NCBI RefSeq assembly: GCF_026153295.1 | Contig: NZ_CP110615.1 | Coordinates: 62,001 to 126,000 of the forward strand | DNA from: Rhodococcus antarcticus | GTDB taxonomy: Bacteria; Actinomycetota; Actinomycetes; Mycobacteriales; Mycobacteriaceae | DNA: 64,000 nt | Reading direction: 5' to 3' | Shown here: piece by piece, positions 25,605 through 36,580 of the stretch | How the letters are laid out: each line of letters begins with the position of its first letter | Numbering within the stretch: the first letter of the stretch is position 1 | Notes under the pieces: model-generated | Seen by the model: the letters and a program-made list of their open reading frames with translations, nothing else | What the model was told of the DNA's origin: nothing | Databases searched by the model: none | Translations under genes and position numbers: made by a program

Positions 25605-27103
25605 GCGCACCGATGACCGTCGTGGCGGTCCGGGCGGTCGTCACCGACGCAGAGGTCCTGCTGCGCGGGCGACCGGAGGCGCTCGACGCCGTGCGGGCCT
25701 GTCGGGAGCGGATCGACGGGCCGTTGCGCGTCGCCCTGGCCGGCACGGTCAAGGCGGGCAAGTCCACGCTGCTCAATGCCCTTGTCGGCGAGGAGGTCGC
25801 GCCCACCGACGCCACCGAGTGCACCCGGGTGGTCACCTGGTACCGCCACCACCACGAGCGGTCGGTGCACCTGGTCCACCGGGTCGCAGGGGGCGAGCGT
25901 CGCGACGAGCTGCCGGTGCGGCGGAAGCGTGGTGGTCTCGAGATCGACCTCGGCGACGTCGCCCCGGACGAGGTGATCCATCTCGAGGTGGGCTGGCCGG
26001 CCCGAGCGCTGCGGGCCGCGACCCTCGTCGACACCCCTGGGACCTCGTCGTTGTCCCAGGACGTCTCGGCCCGGACCGCGCAGCTGCTGACCCCGTCCGG
26101 GTCCTTGCCCGGGGTGGATGCCGTGGTCTACCTGATGCGTCAGCTGCACGCGAGCGACGTGGCGTTCCTGCGACGTCTCCACGAGACCGCGGCCGATCCC
26201 GGCAGTGACGGCGGGGCAGGACAGGGGGCCGTCGGGGTGGTGGGAGTCCTCTCCCGGGCCGACGAGGTCGGGGCCGGACGGCTCGACGCGATGGCGGCGG
26301 CGCGCGACGTGGCGGCACGGCTGGCCGCCGGTCCGGACCTGGCCGGGCTGTGCCACACGGTGCTGCCGGTGGCGGGCCTGCTGGCCCTGGGGGCACGGAC
26401 GCTGCGCCAGGAGGAGTACCTGGCGTTCCGGTCGCTGGCGGCGGTGGGCCGCGACGAGCTGACGCTCGCGCTGCTCTCGGTCGACCGCTTCCTGCGGGAC
26501 GACGTGGAGCTGCCCGTCGAGCCCGCGCTGCGCGAGCAGCTCGTCCGGCGCTTCGGGGTGTTCGGCCTCCGCCTCGCGGTGGCCCTGGTCCGGGGTGGGA
26601 CCCCCGATGCTCCGACGCTGGCCGCCGAGCTCCGCCGCCGCAGCGGCCTCGACGACCTGCGCGACACCCTCGAGGTGCAGCTCGCGCAGCGCTCCGACCT
26701 GCTCAAGGCCCACTCGGCGCTGCTGGCGGTGCGGGCGGTCCTGCGCGAGCACGCGGTGGCCGGGTCAGCGGTGCTCGCCCGGCGGGTGGAGGCGTTGCTC
26801 GCCGACACCCACGGCTTCACCGAGCTGAGGCTGCTCGGCCGGCTCGCGGCCCTGCACCTGGACCTGCCCGCCGACGAGCTGGCCGAGCTGGAGCTGGTCC
26901 TGGGGGGGCGCGGTGCGAGGCCGTCCCAGCGCATGGGCACCGACCCGGACGCGCCGCTGCAGCTCGTCCGGGCACGAGCGCTCGAGCTCGCAGGCACGTG
27001 GCAGGCACGGGCCCGCCGCCCGCTGCAGGACCCGGCGACCGCCCGCGCGTGCCGGGCCGCCGCACGCAGCGCCGAGGGCGTGCTCGCCTCGCTCCCGGGC
27101 TGA
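25601..27103 (+). CDS. iniC: dynamin-like GTPase IniC
   Basis: 500 aa (mycobacterial IniC is about 493). G1 GTVKAGKS (around residue 46), a T-containing switch (ATECTRVVTWY), G3 DTPGTSS (around 144) and a G4-like SRAD are present. The rest is mostly helical without the obvious hydrophobic hairpin seen in IniA, fitting a soluble partner. GTG 25601 overlaps the iniA stop as GTGA, which argues for coupled synthesis; ATG 25613 is an alternative. It probably forms a hetero-assembly with IniA at the membrane (family knowledge plus inference). Confidence 0.9.
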   Translation: MSAPMTVVAVRAVVTDAEVLLRGRPEALDAVRACRERIDGPLRVALAGTVKAGKSTLLNALVGEEVAPTDATECTRVVTWYRHHHERSVHLVHRVAGGERRDELPVRRKRGGLEIDLGDVAPDEVIHLEVGWPARALRAATLVDTPGTSSLSQDVSARTAQLLTPSGSLPGVDAVVYLMRQLHASDVAFLRRLHETAADPGSDGGAGQGAVGVVGVLSRADEVGAGRLDAMAAARDVAARLAAGPDLAGLCHTVLPVAGLLALGARTLRQEEYLAFRSLAAVGRDELTLALLSVDRFLRDDVELPVEPALREQLVRRFGVFGLRLAVALVRGGTPDAPTLAAELRRRSGLDDLRDTLEVQLAQRSDLLKAHSALLAVRAVLREHAVAGSAVLARRVEALLADTHGFTELRLLGRLAALHLDLPADELAELELVLGGRGARPSQRMGTDPDAPLQLVRARALELAGTWQARARRPLQDPATARACRAAARSAEGVLASLPG

Positions 27104-27115
27104 GGGCTCCGCCCG

Positions 27116-27706
27116 TCATCCGCGCCCGAGGCGGGGCCCCGGGCGCCGCAGCCAGGAGCGGCTGGCCGGCAGCAGCAGCAGGGCGACGGCGACGAGCAGC
27201 AGCAGACCGTGCACCACCGGTGCGAGCCCGGCCAGGCGGAGCTGGCCGCTGGACACCCCGACCTGGGCATCTGCCAGCAGTGCGCTGGTGACCACCAGGG
27301 TGACGACGTTGAGGCTCGCGGCGCCGACGAGCAGGTACTGCGCCGTCCGGGACCGCCGGCCCAACCACACCACGGTGACCAGCTCGACGACGCCCAGGAC
27401 GGCGGCGGCGCCGGCCGCGCCGAGCAGGGTGAGGCGCACGGCGGAGGTGACTGCCTGGTCGGACCGCTCGGGGTTGCCCTGCGCCAGGCCGAGCTCGAGG
27501 CGGCTGCGGACCGGGTCGAGGTTGGCGGCGATGACCAGGGCGGCCAGCACCGACACCGCCACCCCGGCCACCACGACCCGCCGCGCGGCCGTGACGACGC
27601 GGGGTGGGCGCGTCGCAGGGGACAGGTCCGGCCTCGACGGGGTGAACGGGGGCCGCTCGGGAGCTTGTGGGCGTGGGCCGGGCCGCGACGGGCCGTCCTC
27701 GGTCAC
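27116..27706 (-). CDS. hypothetical four-helix membrane protein
   Basis: 196 aa. A Pro/Arg-rich cytoplasmic N-terminus (residues 1-40) is followed by four hydrophobic segments (VVVAGVAVSVLAALVIAA; LLGAAGAAAVLGVVELVTVV; a third near YLLVGAASLNVVTLVV; a fourth near VHGLLLLVAVALLLLP) and a basic C-terminus. I do not recognise the family. It converges on iniC with 12 bp between stop codons and is divergent from dnaK. In mycobacteria a lipoprotein gene (lpqJ) lies after iniC, but this protein shows no lipobox. Confidence 0.75.
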   Translation of the reverse strand: MTEDGPSRPGPRPQAPERPPFTPSRPDLSPATRPPRVVTAARRVVVAGVAVSVLAALVIAANLDPVRSRLELGLAQGNPERSDQAVTSAVRLTLLGAAGAAAVLGVVELVTVVWLGRRSRTAQYLLVGAASLNVVTLVVTSALLADAQVGVSSGQLRLAGLAPVVHGLLLLVAVALLLLPASRSWLRRPGPRLGRG

Positions 27707-27847
27707 CGGCCACGTCCGGCCGCGGTCGTCCTGCTGGGCCGGGGGGAGTCCGTGCGTGCCACAGAGTCGAATCTACCGCCCGCGGGCCCATGGTTCCGCT
27801 GCTCGGGAACACCGGGCGGCGCAGCGCCGTTGATCGAATCAGTACAC

Positions 27848-27868
27848 CTTGAGCCCGTCGCGCTCAGG
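27848..27868 (+). promoter_or_regulatory. HAIR operator 1 upstream of dnaK
   Basis: CTTGAGC-N7-GCTCAGG, close to the HspR-binding HAIR consensus CTTGAGT-N7-ACTCAAG. A TTGACG hexamer (27875-27880) follows and may be the -35 of the dnaK promoter, with a weak -10 (CAAACT, 27899-27904). Confidence 0.8.
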
Positions 27869-27902
27869 TCTGGCTTGACGGCCGAGCCCTCGGTCGGCCA
27901 AA

Positions 27903-27923
27903 CTTGAGCGCAGCAGGCTCAGC
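27903..27923 (+). promoter_or_regulatory. HAIR operator 2 upstream of dnaK
   Basis: CTTGAGC-N7-GCTCAGC, a second HAIR-type site 55 bp downstream of the first and about 60 bp before the dnaK start. Paired sites flanking the likely promoter fit autorepression of the operon by HspR. Confidence 0.7.
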
Positions 27924-27984
27924 CCGGTCGCGGCAGGCCCGCACCACCAGTGAGCAGCACCCCCAACATGCAGGAGGAACACCC

Positions 27985-29855
<1,871 letters not shown>

Positions 29856-29859
<4 letters not shown>

Positions 29860-30563
29860 GCCCGCGCGAGGACGAGCGCGAGCGGGAGCCGGTGACCATC
29901 ACCGACCGCCGCCGCATCGATCCCGAGACGGGCCGGGCGCGGGTGGTCGACACGGCTGCGGCCGACGTCGACCCGTCGGAGCCCCCGGTCGTGGAGCCCC
30001 CGGTCGGGGCGCCCCCGGTCGTGGAGCCCCACGACGCGGAGCCGAGCCCCGCCGAGGAGGCTGCCCTGCTGGGTGAGGTGCTCGACGCCGAGGTCACCGA
30101 GGAGGGGGCGCTCGACCCGGTGCAGCTGGAGCTGGCCGAGCGGACCGCGGACCTGCAGCGCGTCTCCGCCGAGTACGCCAACTACCGGCGCCGGGTGGAC
30201 CGCGACCGGCAGTCGGTGGTCGACGGGGCCAAGGCCCAGGTGGCGGTGGCGCTGATCGGGGTGCTCGACGACCTCGACCGGGCGCGCAGCCACGGTGACC
30301 TGGAGGGTCCGCTGAAGGCTGTGGCCGACAAGCTCGTCGACGCCCTCACCGGGCAGGGTCTGGCGTCCTACGGGGCGGTGGGCGACGCGTTCGACCCCGC
30401 CCTGCACGAGGCGGTGTCGCACTCCGGTGACGGCGGCGCCCCGGTGCTGGACATGGTCATGCGGCAGGGCTACCGCTTCGGTGAGCGCGTTCTGCGCCCG
30501 GCGATGGTCGCGGTGACGGAGGATGCGCAGCAGGAGACACCGGTCGCGCAGGACGAGCAGTGA
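29856..30563 (+). CDS. grpE: nucleotide exchange factor GrpE
   Basis: 235 aa. A long disordered acidic N-terminus with PPVVEPPVG-type repeats (residues 1-85) precedes the GrpE coiled coil ([21 protein letters not shown], about 92-112) and the C-terminal beta domain ending [16 protein letters not shown]. It releases ADP from DnaK. GTG 29856 overlaps the dnaK stop by four bases, so translation is coupled. Confidence 0.96.
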
Positions 30564-30579
30564 GGGGAGGGGACGCCCG

Positions 30580-31740
30580 GTGAGCGCGAGGGACTGGATG
30601 GACAAGGACTTCTACGGAGACCTGGGCGTCCCCTCCGACGCGTCCGAGGCCGACATCAAGAAGGCCTACCGCAAGCTCGCCCGCGAGCTGCACCCGGACG
30701 CCAACCCCGGCGACGCCGGAGCCGAGGCACGGTTCAAGACCGTGTCCGAGGCCAACGGTGTCCTCGGGGACGCCGCCAAGCGGGCGGAGTACGACGAGGC
30801 CAAGCGCATGTTCGCCACCACGGGCGGCCGCGGGTTCAGCGGGCGCGGGGCCGGTGGTGGCGGCCAGGAGTTCGACCTGAACGACCTGTTCGGCCAGGCC
30901 GGCGGGGCCGGGGCCAACGGCGGGCTCGGCGACCTGCTCGGCGGGCTGTTCACCCGGGGTGCGCGCCCCGGCGGCAGCCGGCCCCAGCGCGGCAGCGACG
31001 TGGAGACCGAGGTCCGCCTCGACTTCGCCGAGGCCACCAAGGGCGCGGTGGTGCCGCTGCGGCTGACCAGCCCCGCCCCGTGCACCACCTGCCACGGCAG
31101 CGGGGCCAAGCCGGGGACCTCCCCGCGCACCTGCCCGACCTGTGCCGGCTCGGGCCTGGTCAGCCGCAACCAGGGCGCCTTCGGCTTCAGCGAGCCGTGC
31201 CGCGACTGCCGGGGCACCGGCTCCCAGGTGGACGACCCGTGCCCGGACTGTCGCGGCACCGGCGCCACCACCCGCACCCGGACCATCACGGTGCGGGTCC
31301 CCTCGGGCGTCGAGGACGGTCAGCGCATCCGGCTCGCCGGACAGGGTGAGGCGGGGCTGCGGGGCGCACCCTCGGGTGACCTCTTCGTCACCGTGCACGT
31401 CAACGCGCACGCGGTGTTCGCCCGCTCGGGTCACGACCTGACGCTGACCGTGCCCGTGAGCTTCGGCGAGCTGGCCCTGGGCACCACGCTCTCGGTGCCG
31501 ACCCTGAACGGGCGGGTCGGGGTGAAGCTGCCGCCGGGCACCTCCGACGGACGGACCCTGCGGGTGCGCGGGCGTGGCGTGAGCACCCGGGACGGCGTGA
31601 CCGGGGACCTGCTCGTCACCGTGGAGGTCGCCGTGCCCCCGACCCTGGACACCGCAGCCACCGAGGCGCTCACCGCCTACGCCGCGGCCGAGCGGGCCAG
31701 CGGGTTCGACCCCCGGGCACGGTGGGCGGGCTCGCGGTGA
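30580..31740 (+). CDS. dnaJ: co-chaperone DnaJ
   Basis: 386 aa. The J domain (residues 8-75) carries the catalytic HPD ([10 protein letters not shown]). A Gly/Phe linker follows. The zinc-binding region has four CxxCxGxG modules ([32 protein letters not shown], about 167-228). The C-terminal beta-sandwich domains ([20 protein letters not shown] onward) complete a type I DnaJ. GTG 30580 follows GGGGAGGGG closely. It stimulates DnaK ATPase and delivers clients. It corresponds to DnaJ1 of mycobacteria. Confidence 0.96.
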   Translation: MSARDWMDKDFYGDLGVPSDASEADIKKAYRKLARELHPDANPGDAGAEARFKTVSEANGVLGDAAKRAEYDEAKRMFATTGGRGFSGRGAGGGGQEFDLNDLFGQAGGAGANGGLGDLLGGLFTRGARPGGSRPQRGSDVETEVRLDFAEATKGAVVPLRLTSPAPCTTCHGSGAKPGTSPRTCPTCAGSGLVSRNQGAFGFSEPCRDCRGTGSQVDDPCPDCRGTGATTRTRTITVRVPSGVEDGQRIRLAGQGEAGLRGAPSGDLFVTVHVNAHAVFARSGHDLTLTVPVSFGELALGTTLSVPTLNGRVGVKLPPGTSDGRTLRVRGRGVSTRDGVTGDLLVTVEVAVPPTLDTAATEALTAYAAAERASGFDPRARWAGSR

Positions 31741-31747
31741 CGGGGCG

Positions 31748-32200
31748 GTGCCCGTGACGGGCGCGTTCGGCGGGCCACCGGTGGACCCCGACGCACGGGT
31801 GTTCGTGATCAGCGTCGCCGCCGAGCTCGCCGGCATGCACGCCCAGACGCTGCGCACCTACGACCGGCTCGGCCTGGTCACCCCGCACCGCAGCGCCGGC
31901 GGGGGTCGGCGCTACTCCCCGCGCGACGTGGCCCTGCTGCGGGAGGTCCAGCGCCTCAGCCAGGACGAGGGCGTGAACCTGGCCGGGATCAAGCGGATCA
32001 TCGAGCTGACCAACCACGTGGAGGCGCTGCAGCAGCGCCTGACCGAGCTCACCGACGAGCTGCTCGCGACTCGGGCCGCAGCGGCGGCCGCCACGGCCGG
32101 GGTGCACGCCAGCTACCGGCGCGACCTGGTGCCCGTGCGGCGGGACACCGCGCTCGTGGTGTGGCGGCCGGCGCCGCGTCCGGACCGCTCCGCGCGCTGA
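31748..32200 (+). CDS. hspR: heat-shock repressor HspR
   Basis: 150 aa, MerR-like fold: the N-terminal helix-turn-helix (FVISVAAELAGMHAQTLRTYDRLGLV, about residues 19-44) and the wing with RRYSPRDVALL, then a coiled coil (EALQQRLTELTDELLATR). The C-terminal basic tail is typical of actinobacterial HspR, which binds HAIR operators with DnaK as co-repressor. HAIR sites are present upstream of dnaK and clpB in this window. GTG 31748 follows dnaJ by seven bases; a second GTG at 31754 is possible. Confidence 0.95.
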   Translation: MPVTGAFGGPPVDPDARVFVISVAAELAGMHAQTLRTYDRLGLVTPHRSAGGGRRYSPRDVALLREVQRLSQDEGVNLAGIKRIIELTNHVEALQQRLTELTDELLATRAAAAAATAGVHASYRRDLVPVRRDTALVVWRPAPRPDRSAR

Positions 32201-32211
32201 CCGGGCCTGCC

Positions 32212-32290
32212 GCCGACCGGCGGGACGCCCGGCTCCTGACGCCGACCGGCGGGACGCCCGGCTCCTGTCGCCGACCGGCGGGACGCCCGG
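32212..32290 (+). repeat. 29-bp tandem repeat after hspR
   Basis: Units of 29 bp (core GCCGACCGGCGGGACGCCCG) at 32212, 32241 and a partial at 32270, starting 12 bases after the hspR stop codon. Each unit contains nested inverted repeats (CGGGCGTCCCGCCGG-like), so the array could act as a stacked terminator. Confidence 0.85.
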
Positions 32291-32361
32291 GCCCGTCGTT
32301 CTCGCACACCGAACGGCCGTCACCGTGGCTACGGGGTGCCTGGGCCGTTGGGTGTGTCCAG

Positions 32362-32425
32362 GCGACGGCGGGCACGGGCAGGGCGGGCACGGGCAGGGCG
32401 ACGGCGGGCACGGGCAGGGCGACGG
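32362..32425. repeat. 21/15-bp tandem repeat before the globin stop
   Basis: Alternating 21- and 15-base units built on GGGCACGGGCAGGGCG lie between hspR and the convergent flavohaemoglobin gene (stop at 32465). Together with the 29-bp array it fills the 264-bp gap; no gene is seen there. Confidence 0.75.
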
Positions 32426-32464
32426 CGCGCACCGCCTGCACCCCGGCGGGCAGGACGACGGTGC

Positions 32465-33631
32465 TCACGCCGGGGGCAGCGGGTCCCAGCTGATCTGGTG
32501 GGGCGGGGTGCCGGCCGCGGTCATCGCGGCCAGCGTGGCGCGCACCATGCCCGGCGATCCGCTGAGCAGCACCTGCCGGTCGGCCCAGTCGCCGAGCCCC
32601 GCGACCACCTCGGCGAGAGTGCCCCGCAGCACGGTGTGCATCCCGTCCGGCCGTTCCTCGGGCGCGCCGTGTCGGCCCACCGACTCCTCCAGCACCGGCA
32701 CCACGGTGAGCCACGGGTTGGTGGTGGCCGTGCGCTGCAGCGCGTCGAGGTCGTAGAGGTCTGCCCGTGTGCGCCCGCCCACGAACAGCTGAACCCGCGG
32801 GTTCGCCCCCCTGGTGGCCATCTGCTCGACGATCGCGCGGAGCGGGGCGAGCCCGGTGCCACCCGCGACCATCAGCACGTCGCGCCCGCCGGCGCGGTCC
32901 ACCGACATCCGCCCGAGCGCCGGGCCCACCAGCCAGCGGTCCCCGACCCTAGTGTGCGCGACGATCGAGCCGCTCACCCACCCGCCCGGCACCGCACGGA
33001 CGTGCAGCTCGAGCTCGCCGGTGCCGTTCGGGGCGCTCGCGGGGGACATCCAGCGCCACATCCGCGGCCGCTGCGGCACCTGCACGCTCACGTACTGCCC
33101 CGCGGCGCGCGGGACGGGGGTGTCGCTCAGCAGCCGGACCACCGCCAGGTCGTCGCCCAGCCGTCGGTGCCCCACCACGGTGGCCGCCCAGGTGGCCGGC
33201 CCGCGCTCGGTGCGGGCGGCGGTCGACATGGTCTCGGCGACGGTGCGGAAGGCCTCGGTCCAGGCCTGCTCGAGGTCGTCGTCCCACCGGTCCCCTGCGT
33301 GACGGCGCACCGAGGTGACCAGGGCTGCGCCCACGCTGGCGTAGTGCTCGGTCAGCACGCCGAACTTCCGGTGGTCCCGGCCGAGCTGGGCCAGGAAGGG
33401 CACGAGCCGGTCGGGGTCGTCCACCCTCCCCAGCACGTGCGCCAGGGCGGCGACGAACCGCTCCCGCTGGGCGGTCATGGTCACGGGGAACAGGTCACGG
33501 GTGGGTGGATCGATCGCGAACAGGGTGGCGTAGAACAGTCGCGCGACGCTCTCTGTGTCGTCGGCGAGCGCCGCGAAGCTGGTGCGGACGAGCTCGGCGT
33601 CGGTGGCGCGGACCGGCGGGACCTCGACCAC
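32465..33631 (-). CDS. type II flavohaemoglobin (globin-FAD/NAD reductase), Rv0385-like
   Basis: 388 aa. The N-terminal globin domain (residues about 10-135) has a proximal-histidine-type helix (DHRKFGVLTEHYASVG). The FAD-binding barrel (about 150-250; GQYVSVQVPQR, WRWMSPAS) and the NAD-binding domain with VLMVAGGTGLAPLRAI (around 270) follow. Type I flavohaemoglobins detoxify NO; the mycobacterial type II form, at this chromosomal place between hspR and clpB, is described as oxidising D-lactate with altered FAD contacts. The GTG start at 33631 is weakly supported. It is divergent from clpB. Confidence 0.85.
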   Translation of the reverse strand: MVEVPPVRATDAELVRTSFAALADDTESVARLFYATLFAIDPPTRDLFPVTMTAQRERFVAALAHVLGRVDDPDRLVPFLAQLGRDHRKFGVLTEHYASVGAALVTSVRRHAGDRWDDDLEQAWTEAFRTVAETMSTAARTERGPATWAATVVGHRRLGDDLAVVRLLSDTPVPRAAGQYVSVQVPQRPRMWRWMSPASAPNGTGELELHVRAVPGGWVSGSIVAHTRVGDRWLVGPALGRMSVDRAGGRDVLMVAGGTGLAPLRAIVEQMATRGANPRVQLFVGGRTRADLYDLDALQRTATTNPWLTVVPVLEESVGRHGAPEERPDGMHTVLRGTLAEVVAGLGDWADRQVLLSGSPGMVRATLAAMTAAGTPPHQISWDPLPPA

Positions 33632-33961
33632 TCGGACGCCTCCCGCTCCGCCGCCACGCTCCTCGGACGCCGCCGAGGGTACCGGCGGTGCTCAGGTGCG
33701 GGCACCACGGTGGCGAACGCGTCGGAGGTGTCCACCACGCCGTCCAGGGTGCTCGCCCCGGTCGCGGCGACCGCGTCCTCGATGCCGGTCAGCGCCCCCG
33801 TCGGCCGCGAGCTGGGTGGTGACCGCCAGGGGAGGGGGTCGTGGGTCAGCAGTCGATAAACGGGCGCACGAGGAGCGACTCTCTCAGGGTTGAGCGGAAG
33901 TGACTCAACTCTGTGTACGGTGGTCCCGTAGGCCGCGCACGACGAGCACGAGGACGGACCA
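33632..33961 (+). promoter_or_regulatory. clpB upstream region with HAIR operator
   Basis: 330 bp without a gene. The HAIR site GTTGAGC-N7-ACTCAAC is at 33889-33909, the best HAIR match in the window (six perfectly paired outer bases). A TACGGT hexamer at 33916-33921 could be the -10, with the HAIR left arm TTGAGC near the -35. HspR therefore very likely represses clpB. No other structure is evident in the 5' half. Confidence 0.8.
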
Positions 33962-36508
33962 GTGGACTCCTTCACCCCCACCACCAAGACCCAGCAGGCC
34001 CTCTCCACGGCGGTGCAGTCCGCGACCACCGCGGGTCACCCCGACGTGCGCCCCGCCCACCTGCTCACCGCGCTGCTGGACCGGGCCGACGGCCTCACCG
34101 GCCCGCTGCTGCAGGCGGTGGGCGCGGACCCGGCGCGCGTGCGCACCGAGTCCGAGGCGCTGCTGCGCGCCCTGCCCACGGCCGCCGGCGCCGCGGTGAG
34201 CGCACCGACGCTGGACCGTGCCGCCGTCCGCGCCCTGACCGCGGCGCAGCAGCTGGCCGGGGAGATGGGCGACGAGTACGTCTCCACCGAGCACGTCCTC
34301 GTCGGCCTCGCCCAGGGCGAGAGCGACGTGGCGACGCTGCTGCGCCGCCAGGGCGCCACCGCCGAGGCCGTCCGCGAGGCCTTCTCCACCGTCCGCGGCT
34401 CCGCCAAGGTCACCTCCCCCGACCCCGAGGGCAGCTACCAGGCGCTGGAGAAGTACGGCACCGACCTGACCGCCCGGGCCAGGGCCGGCGAGCTCGACCC
34501 CGTCATCGGCCGCGACACCGAGATCCGCCGGGTGGTGCAGGTGCTGAGCCGCCGCACCAAGAACAACCCGGTGCTGATCGGCGAGCCCGGCGTGGGCAAG
34601 ACGGCCATCGTCGAGGGCCTCGCGCAGCGGATCATCGCCGGCGACGTGCCGGACAGCCTGCGCGGGCGCCGCGTCATCTCCCTGGACCTGGGGTCGATGG
34701 TGGCCGGGGCCAAGTACCGCGGGGAGTTCGAGGAGCGGCTCAAGGCCGTGCTCGCCGACATCACCGCGTCCGCCGGGGAGGTCATCACCTTCATCGACGA
34801 GCTGCACACCATCGTCGGGGCGGGGGCCTCGGGCGAGGGTGCGATGGACGCCGGCAACATGATCAAGCCGATGCTGGCCCGGGGCGAGCTCCGGCTCGTC
34901 GGCGCCACCACCCTGGACGAGTACCGCAAGCACATCGAGAAGGACGCCGCCCTGGAGCGTCGCTTCCAGCAGGTGCTCGTGGGCGAGCCGAGCGTGGCCG
35001 ACACCGTCGGCATCCTGCGCGGGCTCAAGGAGCGCTACGAGGTGCACCACGGGGTCCGGATCACCGACTCCGCCCTGGTGGCCGCGGCGACCCTGAGCGA
35101 CCGCTACATCACCTCGAGGTTCCTGCCCGACAAGGCGATCGACCTCGTCGACGAGGCGGGCTCGCGGCTGCGGATGGAGATCGACTCGCGGCCGGTGGAG
35201 GTCGACGAGGTGGAGCGGGTGGTGCGCCGCCTGGAGATCGAGGAGGTGGCGCTGGCGGGCGAGACCGACGCCGGCTCGCAGTCCCGGCTGGTCACCCTGC
35301 GCGCCGAGCTGGCCGACGCGCGGGAGCGGCTGGACGAGCTGACCACCCGCTGGCAGAACGAGAAGGGCTCCATCGAGGGCGTGCGCGTGCTCAAGGAGCG
35401 ACTGGAGGGCCTGCGCGGGGAGTCTGAGCGGGCCGAGCGCGACGGCGACCTCGGGCGGGCCGCCGAGCTGCGCTACGGGCTCATCCCCGGGGTGGAGCGC
35501 GAGCTCGCGGCCGCCGTGGACGTGACGGCTCAGGGTCCGCTGCTGCTCAAGGAGGAGGTGGGTCCCGACGACGTGGCCGACGTGGTCGCGGCTTGGACGG
35601 GCATCCCGGCGGGGCGGCTGCTGGAGGGGGAGACCGCCAAGCTGCTGCGCATGGAGGAGGTGCTGGGCGCCCGGGTGGTCGGACAGCCCGAGGCCGTCCG
35701 TGCGGTGAGCGACGCCGTTCGTCGGGCCCGGGCCGGGGTGAGCGACCCCGACCGTCCCACCGGCTCCTTCCTCTTCCTCGGCCCCACCGGCGTGGGCAAG
35801 ACCGAGCTGGCGAAGGCGTTGGCGGACTTCCTGTTCGACGACGCGCGCGCCATGGTCCGCATCGACATGAGCGAGTACGGGGAGAAGCACTCGGTGGCGC
35901 GCCTGGTCGGGGCACCCCCTGGCTACGTCGGTTACGACGCGGGCGGCCAGCTCACCGAGGCCGTGCGCCGCCGGCCGTACACGGTGGTGCTGTTCGACGA
36001 GGTGGAGAAGGCGCACCCCGACGTGTTCGACGTGCTGCTCGCGGTGCTCGACGAGGGCCGGCTCACCGACGGCCAGGGCCGGACGGTCGACTTCCGCAAC
36101 ACGATCCTGGTGCTCACCTCCAACCTGGGGGCCGGTGGCACCGAGGAGGAGGTCCGCGAGGCGGTGCGGCGGCGGTTCAAGCCGGAGTTCGTGAACCGGC
36201 TCGACGACGTGCTGGTCTTCCACGCCCTCACCGCCGAGGACCTGGTGGCCGTGGTCGACATCCAGCTGGACGTGCTGGCCCGCCGGCTGGCCGCGCGCAG
36301 GTTGGAGCTGGCCGTGGACGACGACGCCAAGCGGTGGCTCGCGGAGCGCGGGTTCGACCCGGTGTACGGGGCGCGGCCGCTGCGCCGGCTGGTGCAGAGC
36401 GCGATCGGGGACGCCCTCGCCAAGGCCCTGCTCGCCGGGGACGTGGCCGACGGCGACACCGTGCGGGTGGGGGTGTCGGCCGACGGCTCCGCCCTCGAGC
36501 TCGGCTGA
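33962..36508 (+). CDS. clpB: disaggregase ClpB (Hsp100)
   Basis: 848 aa. The Clp N domain (1-150) is followed by NBD1 with Walker A GEPGVGKT (around 205) and ITFIDELHT Walker B. The middle coiled-coil domain (about 410-525) follows, then NBD2 with GPTGVGKT (around 606), [15 protein letters not shown] and [10 protein letters not shown], and the C-terminal oligomerisation domain. It extracts polypeptides from aggregates with DnaK/DnaJ/GrpE. GTG 33962 was chosen; a strong Shine-Dalgarno is lacking, though GAGCACGAGGACGG lies upstream. The HAIR operator ties it to the dnaK regulon. Confidence 0.97.
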   Translation: MDSFTPTTKTQQALSTAVQSATTAGHPDVRPAHLLTALLDRADGLTGPLLQAVGADPARVRTESEALLRALPTAAGAAVSAPTLDRAAVRALTAAQQLAGEMGDEYVSTEHVLVGLAQGESDVATLLRRQGATAEAVREAFSTVRGSAKVTSPDPEGSYQALEKYGTDLTARARAGELDPVIGRDTEIRRVVQVLSRRTKNNPVLIGEPGVGKTAIVEGLAQRIIAGDVPDSLRGRRVISLDLGSMVAGAKYRGEFEERLKAVLADITASAGEVITFIDELHTIVGAGASGEGAMDAGNMIKPMLARGELRLVGATTLDEYRKHIEKDAALERRFQQVLVGEPSVADTVGILRGLKERYEVHHGVRITDSALVAAATLSDRYITSRFLPDKAIDLVDEAGSRLRMEIDSRPVEVDEVERVVRRLEIEEVALAGETDAGSQSRLVTLRAELADARERLDELTTRWQNEKGSIEGVRVLKERLEGLRGESERAERDGDLGRAAELRYGLIPGVERELAAAVDVTAQGPLLLKEEVGPDDVADVVAAWTGIPAGRLLEGETAKLLRMEEVLGARVVGQPEAVRAVSDAVRRARAGVSDPDRPTGSFLFLGPTGVGKTELAKALADFLFDDARAMVRIDMSEYGEKHSVARLVGAPPGYVGYDAGGQLTEAVRRRPYTVVLFDEVEKAHPDVFDVLLAVLDEGRLTDGQGRTVDFRNTILVLTSNLGAGGTEEEVREAVRRRFKPEFVNRLDDVLVFHALTAEDLVAVVDIQLDVLARRLAARRLELAVDDDAKRWLAERGFDPVYGARPLRRLVQSAIGDALAKALLAGDVADGDTVRVGVSADGSALELG

Positions 36509-36580
36509 GCCCGGGTCCGTGCGGTGCACGGTCGTGCGCTGTGCCACTGTCGAGAGACACCACCAGCGCAGGAGGTACCA

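Noticed and set aside
20880-25610. Long minus-strand open frame of about 1,570 codons antisense to iniB and iniA
   Set aside because: It is Val/Gly/Arg-rich with no motifs and exists because repeated GC-rich codons in iniB leave few stops in the antisense frame.
27848-27923. CIRCE (HrcA) operator upstream of dnaK
   Set aside because: The inverted repeats have the HAIR arms CTTGAGC with a 7-base gap, not TTAGCACTC with a 9-base gap.
33481-34029. Minus-strand frame upstream of the flavohaemoglobin gene as an N-terminal extension
   Set aside because: It is out of frame with the globin domain, crosses the HAIR site and clpB start, and has no domain signature.
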